Source of the DNA: an uncultured Sediminibacterium sp.
Lineage (GTDB): Bacteria; Bacteroidota; Bacteroidia; Chitinophagales; Chitinophagaceae
Direction: 5' to 3'
NCBI GenBank assembly: GCA_937907555.1
Contig: CALEST010000359.1
Location: 1-9,095, forward strand
Length of the DNA stretch: 9,095 nt
Shown here: one piece after another, positions 1 to 5,519 of the stretch
Layout: the number at the start of each line of letters is the position of its first letter
Numbering within the stretch: position 1 is the stretch's first letter
Notes under the pieces: generated by a model
Told to the model about the DNA's origin: nothing
The model's database searches: none
The model's input: only the letters and a program-made list of their open reading frames with translations
Made by a program: the position numbers and the translations under genes

Positions 1-1151
1 ATATACTGGAAGAGTTCTGTACTACTTTTGACGTTCCCTATATTCATATTGGTGCAGACGAAGTTAAAATCACCAACCCGAATTTTATTCCGGAAGTAAC
101 TAAATATATTCAAAGCTTTGGCAAAAAAGTAATTGGCTGGCAACCGGGTGGAAATTTTCTAGACAATACTATCCGCCAATTGTGGATGGATGACCTTGGT
201 AAAATTACCAGCGATAAACAAATTCAGTACATTGATTCCAGGCATTTGTATTTGAATCATATGGATCCCCTGGAAGCCGTAACCACTATTTTTAATAGAC
301 AATTGGCCAACAAAGATCAGGGTGACCAAAATGCTTTGGGTGCCATTATCTGTACCTGGCACGACAGATCCGTTGAAAAACAGGAAGATGTTTTGCGAAT
401 GAACCCGGTTTATCCTGCTATGATGGCTTTTGCAGAAAGAAGCTGGAAGGGAGGCGGAAAGCCAGGGTGGATTGCCAATATCAGTGATGGGGACAATAAA
501 GCGTTTGCGGAATTTGAAGTACGGTTGCTTAATCATCGGCAGCAGTTTAATAGTGCAGCAAGTACTTCAACTACTACAATTGCTTTTCCTTATCAAAGCC
601 AAAGCCATCTGCAATGGAAAATTTACGGACCATTTGCAAAAGCGGTGAATGAAAATCAAAATTATTTGAGCGAACAAACCATTGCTGGCTCTTATTACAA
701 AACAGTAACTGGAGGAACCGTGGTATTGCGCCATTGGTGGGCGCCTTTGATTAAAGGGGCTATTGATACCCTTACACCCAACACAACTGTTTATGCCGAA
801 ACCGAAATCTGGAGTAAAGAAACCGCGGTGAAACCCTTTTGGATCGGATTCAACAATTTGTCTCGTTCACCCGCAACGGATTCGCATCCGAATGGAGAGT
901 GGAGTTTTAATAACCCAACTGTTTGGGTAAATCAGCAAATGATTGCACCGCCTGTATGGAAGCGTGGAAGTCAAAAAGGCGATGCAGAAATTCCTTTATC
1001 AGATGAAGGATACGAATACAGAGCGCCAACTATGATTCTTTTGCAAAAAGGACAAAATAAAGTGCGTATCAAAATTCCTATAAAAGAATTAAAGGGCAAA
1101 GACTGGCAGAACCCTGCTAAGTATATGTTCACATTTGTACCGGTTGAATAA
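1..1151 (+). CDS. Family 20 glycoside hydrolase (beta-N-acetylhexosaminidase type), C-terminal part; 5' end outside window
   Basis: The reading frame is open from base 3 to the TAA at 1149-1151, giving 382 codons with no start in view; the N-terminus lies upstream of the window. The motif HIGADE is encoded at 45-62 and matches the GH20 H-x-G-G-D-E signature. Its Asp-Glu pair (57-62) should hold the substrate N-acetyl group and donate the proton. Downstream come a GWQPGG segment, an RQLWMDD segment and an NPVYPAMMAFAERSW segment, which resemble the later strands of the GH20 barrel. The last 190 or so residues, rich in Trp and beta-strand-like, probably form a C-terminal carbohydrate-binding or jelly-roll domain. 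The family removes terminal beta-GlcNAc or GalNAc with substrate-assisted catalysis. The next gene, a GH2 enzyme, lies close downstream in the same direction, suggesting an operon. The exact substrate cannot be read from this fragment. Confidence 0.9.
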   Translation, partial: ILEEFCTTFDVPYIHIGADEVKITNPNFIPEVTKYIQSFGKKVIGWQPGGNFLDNTIRQLWMDDLGKITSDKQIQYIDSRHLYLNHMDPLEAVTTIFNRQLANKDQGDQNALGAIICTWHDRSVEKQEDVLRMNPVYPAMMAFAERSWKGGGKPGWIANISDGDNKAFAEFEVRLLNHRQQFNSAASTSTTTIAFPYQSQSHLQWKIYGPFAKAVNENQNYLSEQTIAGSYYKTVTGGTVVLRHWWAPLIKGAIDTLTPNTTVYAETEIWSKETAVKPFWIGFNNLSRSPATDSHPNGEWSFNNPTVWVNQQMIAPPVWKRGSQKGDAEIPLSDEGYEYRAPTMILLQKGQNKVRIKIPIKELKGKDWQNPAKYMFTFVPVE

Positions 1152-1230
1152 GCAAAGCATTGTTCCCATCAAAAGCCTCAATAAAAGTATCCGCATGAAC
1201 AAAATAGCAAAGCGTAGCAGCGACGTCAAA

Positions 1231-3378
1231 ATGTTAAAATTGTCAACATCTATGGGTAATCAAAAATGCTTTTTGATCAGTGTTGTATGGCTATCTATTT
1301 CCTTTTTAATGCAACCGAAATACTTATTGGCCCAGCGAGATACTGTTTGGCTGAACAGTAATTGGAAATTTAAAACAGACAAGCAATCAGAGGGTTTGAA
1401 AGCTGCCTGGTTTACAGCGCCACTAACCAATAGCAGAACGGTTTCGATTCCCCATACCTGGAATATTGAAGACAGTAATCAAACGCATTATGGATGGGCC
1501 TGGTACCAGCGTAATCTGGAAATTCCAGCCACTTATAAAAACAAACAAGTGGTAATTGAATTTGGTGCCGTTAACCACACAGCTCATATATATATAAATG
1601 GAATAAAGGTTGCAGATCATATTGGAGATGGGTTCAATAAATTCAAAGTTGATATTAGTAAAGCCGTTCAGCCGGGAAAAAGCAATCAGCTAACAGTTGC
1701 CGTGAACAATGACTATGGTAAAAACAAAGTTCCCTTTGGTAGTTCTTTTGACTGGCCGAATGATGGGGGTATGATCCGAAAAGTGAAAATGATTGTAACG
1801 CACCCCATAGCGCCACAACAAATATGGGTAAGGCCTACATTACATAAAGATTCATCGGCAACCCTAAAAATAAAACTGCCATTTAATGCGGCAATACTCG
1901 AAAAAAAATATGTAGGGCTCAAAGACAAATTGAAGCTGAATATTCAAATTGCTCCTGATTGGGAACAATACAAGCAAATGAATCAGCAGCCTAATTTAAC
2001 AATTCATGAACTTGCGAAGAAACAGATGGTGACTGCTTTAGTAAAGCCAGAGTGGGACGGAGTGAATGCGTATGCTACGGTACAAATCCCGAAGGTAAAA
2101 CCCTGGCATTTTGATTTTCCGCACTTGTATTTCGTAGGTGTTTTTATTACTACTGATACAGAAATGATTGATATTATTGGAACCCATACGGGTTTTAGAA
2201 ACCTGGAATTCATTAATGGACAAACCCATTTGAATGGAGAAAGAGTAAAGCTAATGGGTGTTGAATGGACAGCAGGGTCTAATCCGGATTACGGTTTTGC
2301 CGAAACAGATTCTGTGATTTTGGCTAATTGTAAACTGATGAAAAACGTGAATGCCATTTTCACCAGACAGCATTTTCAGCAGGACGATTTGTTTTATGAT
2401 TTCTGTGACCGAAATGGCATATTGGTGCAACAGGAAGTTCCTTTGTGGGGGCCTGAAACCCCAGCCAGCGAAACCGTTCAGCAGATTGCCATGCAGCAAT
2501 TGGGAAGCATGATTGATAATCTTTATAATCATCCCAGTATCTTTTCCTGGGGTGCAGGAAATGAATTACGCGCCAGAGATGCAGACATGAAACCCTTTAT
2601 TAGTGCATTAATGAAAAAGTCAAGAGAGCTGGATCCCGGCAGGAATACTGCCTACGTGAGTAATACGCTAACACATGGTTATATCACGAATCCCAATTTT
2701 GTTCCCGATGCAGCTGCGGAAGGAGATTATTTAATGATGAATGAATACGGGGGAAGTTGGTGGAGTATACCTACTGGAAAGATTCATTTGTATCTGGACA
2801 GTGTGCATATGAGTTACCCTGACAAGCCTTTTTTCATTTCAGAATTTGGTTTGTGTGAGCCTAATTTTAAAGGAGGTGATGAGCGAAGAGTAGAAGACCT
2901 TATTTATCATATGGCAATCTATGAAAGCAAGCCCTATGTAGAAGGCGCTATCTATTTTGATTTAACGGATTACCGAACGCACTATCCCGGTACTACCGAT
3001 ATTGGAAAGTTCAGAAGAAGAATTCATGGGGTGTATGATATGTATGGAAATCCCAAGCCGTCTATGAAAGTATTAAGGGAGCAATCAACACCCATTGAAA
3101 TTCAGCATGTGGCCAATGGGGAAAAAGGAAAACTCAATATTACGCTGTATGGTAGTATGGGTTTGCCTCAGCATACAGTGAGTGGATACCAGTTATATAT
3201 TTCTTCACAACAAGATAATTACCTGCAAACAAAACCTTATTTAATTCCAACGCTGAAACCGGGGCAGCGGCATAGCTTAAAAGTGGAAGCTATAAAGGGT
3301 TTAGGTTCTGGTGATTACTTTATTACAATTGTTAGGCCAACAGGCTTTGTAGCTTCGCAAAAAAGATTTGAAGATTAA
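1231..3378 (+). CDS. Exported family 2 glycoside hydrolase (beta-galactosidase / beta-glucuronidase / beta-mannosidase type)
   Basis: From the ATG at 1231 the protein has 715 residues. It begins with a Sec signal peptide: a Lys-containing start, a hydrophobic stretch CFLISVVWLSISFLM, and probable cleavage near LLA-Q around residue 34. Residues about 37-200 form the GH2 sugar-binding jelly roll (SIPHTWN, GWAWYQR, INGIKVADH), followed by an Ig-like domain. The catalytic TIM barrel spans about 325-620. The acid/base is E445 in NHPSIFSWGAGNEL, and the nucleophile is E538 in PFFISEFG. A further beta-rich domain of about 95 residues ends the protein. ATGs at 1195 and 1252 are also possible, and the frame stays open upstream to overlap the GH20 gene; 1231 or 1252 give the more usual signal-peptide length. 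The GH20 neighbour suggests joint exo-trimming of a glycan in the periplasm or outside. Substrate specificity is unresolved. The Asn-Arg-His motif common in beta-galactosidases is replaced by Val-Glu-Trp. Confidence 0.9.
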   Translation: MLKLSTSMGNQKCFLISVVWLSISFLMQPKYLLAQRDTVWLNSNWKFKTDKQSEGLKAAWFTAPLTNSRTVSIPHTWNIEDSNQTHYGWAWYQRNLEIPATYKNKQVVIEFGAVNHTAHIYINGIKVADHIGDGFNKFKVDISKAVQPGKSNQLTVAVNNDYGKNKVPFGSSFDWPNDGGMIRKVKMIVTHPIAPQQIWVRPTLHKDSSATLKIKLPFNAAILEKKYVGLKDKLKLNIQIAPDWEQYKQMNQQPNLTIHELAKKQMVTALVKPEWDGVNAYATVQIPKVKPWHFDFPHLYFVGVFITTDTEMIDIIGTHTGFRNLEFINGQTHLNGERVKLMGVEWTAGSNPDYGFAETDSVILANCKLMKNVNAIFTRQHFQQDDLFYDFCDRNGILVQQEVPLWGPETPASETVQQIAMQQLGSMIDNLYNHPSIFSWGAGNELRARDADMKPFISALMKKSRELDPGRNTAYVSNTLTHGYITNPNFVPDAAAEGDYLMMNEYGGSWWSIPTGKIHLYLDSVHMSYPDKPFFISEFGLCEPNFKGGDERRVEDLIYHMAIYESKPYVEGAIYFDLTDYRTHYPGTTDIGKFRRRIHGVYDMYGNPKPSMKVLREQSTPIEIQHVANGEKGKLNITLYGSMGLPQHTVSGYQLYISSQQDNYLQTKPYLIPTLKPGQRHSLKVEAIKGLGSGDYFITIVRPTGFVASQKRFED

Positions 3379-3399
3379 ATGTGAAAAGACTTGGTTGTA

Positions 3400-3795
3400 C
3401 TATTTATTTCCGTCAATAAACTTTTCTAGTAGGTTTATTTTTTCTCTTTCACTTTTAAGCAGCGCTTCATAAAGTTCAACCACTTTATCAAATGGATTGA
3501 ATGTACAATTGTGATTGATTACATTCAATGTGGAATGGTCGTGACTTGTGAATGTGTTAGACAATATGTTAATGGCAGTGTCTTCGTCAAAGTTTTTTAT
3601 GGCATCAACAGGAACTTTTAAAACATTGGCTACTTTAATTAGTATATTGTCTTCAATCACTTCTTTTTGTTCAATTAAAGAAATTTTTCTTTGGTTCCAG
3701 TCTTCTCCCATTTCAGCTGCGAGTGTTTCTTGTTTTATCCCAAGAAGTTCTCTATAACGCTTAACGTTACGTCCTTGATGTATTGTTTTTTCCAT
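3400..3795 (-). CDS. XRE-family helix-turn-helix transcriptional regulator
   Basis: The product is 131 residues, starting at the ATG complementary to 3793-3795. Residues about 7-67 form a Cro/C1-type HTH. The scanning helix is near QETLAAEMG (22-30), the recognition helix near NQRKISLIEQ (34-43), and a further helix runs through ILIKVANVLKVP. The C-terminus (about 98-131), FDKVVELYEALLKSEREKINLLEKF, is strongly heptad-like and probably a dimerising coiled coil, a layout I recognise from many Bacteroidota XRE proteins. It is divergent from the 127-residue/HEPN pair. The spacer between them contains repeated palindromes suited to a dimeric HTH protein, so autoregulation and control of the divergent operon are likely by inference. 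It ends 21 bp from the GH2 stop in convergent orientation. Its actual target is unproven. Confidence 0.9.
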   Translation of the reverse strand: MEKTIHQGRNVKRYRELLGIKQETLAAEMGEDWNQRKISLIEQKEVIEDNILIKVANVLKVPVDAIKNFDEDTAINILSNTFTSHDHSTLNVINHNCTFNPFDKVVELYEALLKSEREKINLLEKFIDGNK

Positions 3796-3809
3796 GGAAT
3801 TCCTTTTTT

Positions 3810-3817
3810 CAAATATA
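3810..3817 (-). promoter_or_regulatory. Putative -7 promoter element for the XRE regulator gene
   Basis: Read on the minus strand, this is TATATTTG, an exact match to the Bacteroidota -7 consensus TAnnTTTG. It would place transcription start near 3806 and leave a leader of about 11 bases before the ATG at 3795. No clear TTG -33 element sits at the expected distance upstream. Instead the first palindrome (3830-3842) lies there, so a bound regulator would contact the polymerase site. Confidence 0.5.
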
Positions 3818-3826
3818 ACAAAGAAA

Positions 3827-3842
3827 TTCAGGTAAAATACCT
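3827..3842. promoter_or_regulatory. Operator-like palindromic repeat, copy 1
   Basis: The 16-bp sequence TTCAGGTAAAATACCT contains a perfect inverted repeat AGGTA-AAA-TACCT (3830-3842). It recurs exactly 21 bp downstream. It overlaps the -33 region expected for the XRE gene promoter. The symmetry and length suit a dimeric Cro/C1-type HTH protein; binding by the adjacent regulator is inferred. Confidence 0.6.
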
Positions 3843-3847
3843 TGCTT

Positions 3848-3863
3848 TTCAGGTAAAATACCT
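3848..3863. promoter_or_regulatory. Operator-like palindromic repeat, copy 2
   Basis: This is the second identical copy of TTCAGGTAAAATACCT. Here the symmetry extends by one base pair to CAGGTA-AAA-TACCTG (3850-3864). The centre-to-centre distance from copy 1 is 21 bp, about two helical turns, so two dimers would sit on the same face of the DNA. Confidence 0.6.
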
Positions 3864-3869
3864 GTTTTA

Positions 3870-3888
3870 AAATTAGGATACCTAATTT
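3870..3888. promoter_or_regulatory. Third inverted repeat in the divergent spacer
   Basis: AAATTAGG-ATA-CCTAATTT is a perfect inverted repeat with 8-bp arms and a 3-bp centre. Its centre (3879) is 22 bp from that of copy 2, keeping the helical phase. The AGG and CCT half-sites are closer together than in copies 1 and 2 (3 rather than 7 bp between them). It may therefore be a lower-affinity operator variant, or a separate site serving the + strand operon that starts at 3920. No convincing promoter for that operon was found. Confidence 0.45.
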
Positions 3889-3919
3889 CTTGATTACAAT
3901 TTAGTAGCTACATTATTTT

Positions 3920-4303
3920 ATGGAGCTAGTTAAATCTTTTTTTGATGCCTATTCACTGCAGTCTGCAAAATTATATGTCTCCAGCAGTTTTAAAGCAGCA
4001 GAAACCAGTAAAATTTGGAATAATGGAGCTCCATATGATTTGATATACTTTTTTGAGCATTTGTCTAAATTGGTGCATGCCCTTCATAAGTGGGTAAAGC
4101 GTAACAAGAAGAAGTCTAATAATATAGTTATTAAGAATCTCATTCAAACATATTCTATAAAGCAGTGGGAGACTAATTTGAACTATATCTTATGCTATGC
4201 ACTTTCAAATCATAGTTTATTTGAAGCAAGTGTAGACCTGGCAGTCTTGCATTTCTATGAAATAGTAAATCAATTAATAGAGAACGCTTATTTAATGATT
4301 TAG
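3920..4303 (+). CDS. Uncharacterised helical protein, 127 residues, partner of HEPN gene
   Basis: I do not recognise this protein. The start ATG at 3920 is the first in frame after the divergent regulatory region, and the product has 127 residues with no signal peptide or transmembrane segment. It looks almost entirely alpha-helical, with a basic patch WVKRNKKKSNN near the middle and a hydrophobic helical C-terminal half (LNYILCYALSNH, VDLAVLHFYEIVNQLIENAYLMI). Its TAG stop is followed after two bases by the ATG of the HEPN gene, so the two are almost certainly co-transcribed and perhaps translationally coupled. By position it could be an antitoxin, adaptor or folding partner of the HEPN protein, but nothing in its own sequence settles this. 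Its base composition is visibly more AT-rich than the glycosidase genes. A distant HEPN-like helical bundle is possible but not demonstrable by eye. Confidence 0.75.
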   Translation: MELVKSFFDAYSLQSAKLYVSSSFKAAETSKIWNNGAPYDLIYFFEHLSKLVHALHKWVKRNKKKSNNIVIKNLIQTYSIKQWETNLNYILCYALSNHSLFEASVDLAVLHFYEIVNQLIENAYLMI

Positions 4304-4305
4304 TT

Positions 4306-5133
4306 ATGATAAATACATTCATTTATACTGAAGCAACGAAAGTGGTAGATCAAAAATTAAATTGTATTCAATCCATTCAAGATGAGTTTCAGCCAGATGC
4401 TATCTTTTTATTGGGTACAAAATACAATCAATATAAAACCGAAAGTATTTTTTCTGCTCTTTCCAATGAGGGAACATTTATTTCGCAATTGTTCTTATTG
4501 GTACTCATTCCAAAACCAGAGAAATATTCAATATTGGAAATGCATGAGATGATTGAACGAAAAGCCAGTAACATTTTGCCAACAACTTGTATACTTTTAG
4601 AAGCCAGTACTTTTATCCATTGGTGTTCTATAGGCCACACTTTTGCTGTAAAAGTTGTAAGCTCAAGTACTCCTGTTTATTGCAGTCAACAATACTCAAA
4701 TTCCTTTCAGGTTCCTATTAGTCCAGACACCAAAGCTAATTTACTTCAACGTACTTATCGTGAGGGCTTAGAAAAAAGCAATGAATTCTTTTCTGGGGCA
4801 GAGCTTTATTTAATTAGAAAGCAATACCAATTAAGTCTATTTATGCTGCACCAAGCAGCTGAACAGGCATTGAGTACTTTAATTAAAATGGGGTTGGGGT
4901 ATTACATCCCTATACATAATGTTGAACGCTTAATACGATATGCAAGCTGGACCAATCATGCTGTTTCATGTATTTTTCCTTTGAAATCAGAAGAAGATAA
5001 AAGAGTATTCAAATTGTTTCAACGATCCTATATTGACAGTCGTTATAATCCTGAGTTTACTGTTAAATATTGTGATTTAATTGTTTTGAGGGATAAAGTG
5101 TCGGAATTGCTGAATCAATTGAAAATGTTGTAA
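4306..5133 (+). CDS. HEPN-domain protein with degenerate nucleotidyltransferase-like (MNT) N-terminal domain
   Basis: The product has 275 residues. Residues about 153-270 look like a HEPN domain: a long helix with LFMLHQAAEQALSTLIK (178-194), the IHNVERLIRYA helix (203-213) and RSYIDSRYNPEF (240-251). These correspond to the family's A-x-E, H-x-L and RY segments. The N-terminal 130 residues resemble the small nucleotidyltransferase fold, with DAIFLLGT (31-38) at the glycine turn and a strand SQLFLLVLIP (60-69) where active enzymes carry an S-D-x-D strand. Both acidic positions appear replaced, by Q61 and F63, so catalysis is unlikely. I also see no R-x4-6-H ribonuclease motif in the HEPN part. 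The gene lies two bases after the 127-residue partner and faces an XRE regulator. MNT and HEPN are known as toxin-antitoxin partners; here they seem fused. Role unknown: a regulatory or RNA/nucleotide-binding function is a guess. Confidence 0.8.
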   Translation: MINTFIYTEATKVVDQKLNCIQSIQDEFQPDAIFLLGTKYNQYKTESIFSALSNEGTFISQLFLLVLIPKPEKYSILEMHEMIERKASNILPTTCILLEASTFIHWCSIGHTFAVKVVSSSTPVYCSQQYSNSFQVPISPDTKANLLQRTYREGLEKSNEFFSGAELYLIRKQYQLSLFMLHQAAEQALSTLIKMGLGYYIPIHNVERLIRYASWTNHAVSCIFPLKSEEDKRVFKLFQRSYIDSRYNPEFTVKYCDLIVLRDKVSELLNQLKML

Positions 5134-5159
5134 AATTCCATCATTAATGCCTATATTTG
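5128..5159 (+). promoter_or_regulatory. Promoter of the first hipBA module
   Basis: A TTG (5128-5130) and TATATTTG (5152-5159) are separated by 21 bp. They match the Bacteroidota -33 TTG and -7 TAnnTTTG elements. The -33 triplet lies in the last sense codon of the HEPN gene, so hipBA would be transcribed separately from it. Transcription should begin around 5163, almost at the ATG (5166), implying a very short or absent leader. Confidence 0.6.
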
Positions 5160-5174
5160 ATATTAATGATGGAA
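5136..5174. promoter_or_regulatory. 13-bp perfect inverted repeat flanking the -7 element, probable HipB operator
   Basis: The left arm TTCCATCATTAAT (5136-5148) and right arm ATTAATGATGGAA (5162-5174) are exact reverse complements separated by 13 bp. The spacer contains the -7 element TATATTTG, and the right arm contains the two candidate hipB start codons (ATGATG, 5166-5171). A HipB dimer on the arms would cover the promoter, as expected for autoregulated toxin-antitoxin operons. It is AT-rich and lacks a T-run on the + strand, so an intrinsic terminator is unlikely. Confidence 0.65.
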
Positions 5175-5519
5175 AAAACCAACATAAAATGGCTTGAATT
5201 GACTGATAATGCTATCCTGAATCAATTAGGAGCCTTTATCAAAGAGACCCGTTTGTCCCAAAATAAAACCCAGCAAGAACTGGCAACAGCAGCGGGTGTG
5301 AATCGTTCTACCATTGTTCAGTTAGAAAATGGGAATAGCGCCACTTTAATCAGTTTTATTCAGGTACTCAGGGCATTGGGTAAACTGGATTTATTTGAGC
5401 GATTCCAACAACCCACCATTATAAGCCCATTGCTTTTGGCAAAAAATGCCCTTTCTAAAAAGAAGAGAGTTTCTGCGCATATAGCTAAAATAAAACCAAC
5501 ACCTAAATCTAATTGGTAA
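5166..5519 (+). CDS. hipB: HipB-like XRE antitoxin, module 1
   Basis: The product has 117 residues from the ATG at 5166; the ATG at 5169 is equally possible, and a TTG at 5157 would fall inside the -7 element and is unlikely. Residues about 18-75 form a Cro/C1-type HTH: LGAFIKETRLSQNKTQQELA leads into the recognition segment GVNRSTIVQLENG (44-56). The C-terminal 35 residues are basic and Lys-rich (KKKRVSAHIAKIK) and longer than in compact HipB proteins. The role is to bind and restrain the downstream HipA kinase and to repress the operon. The TAA stop overlaps the next ATG by one base (TAATG), showing translational coupling. An inverted repeat spanning its start is the likely operator. Confidence 0.88.
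   Translation: MMEKTNIKWLELTDNAILNQLGAFIKETRLSQNKTQQELATAAGVNRSTIVQLENGNSATLISFIQVLRALGKLDLFERFQQPTIISPLLLAKNALSKKKRVSAHIAKIKPTPKSNW

Noticed and set aside
198..209. GGTAAAATTACC palindrome resembling the 3827 repeats
   Set aside because: It lies inside the GH20 coding region, differs in spacing, and is probably chance.
1135..1194. TTG start for the GH2 gene overlapping the GH20 stop
   Set aside because: It would place over 30 extra residues before the signal peptide n-region. ATGs at 1195, 1231 and 1252 are better.
3827..3863. Two identical 16-bp repeats as a CRISPR array start
   Set aside because: Only two copies with a 5-bp gap; the palindromic, operator-like spacing next to an HTH gene explains them better.
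3890..3916. TTG / TACATTAT as promoter of the 127-residue/HEPN operon
   Set aside because: The -7 match is 6 of 8 at most positions counted and the spacing of 16 bp is short; too weak to annotate.
5136..5174. Inverted repeat as an intrinsic terminator for the HEPN operon
   Set aside because: The stem is AT-rich, the 13-base loop is long, and no T-run follows on the + strand. The arms flank a promoter element instead.
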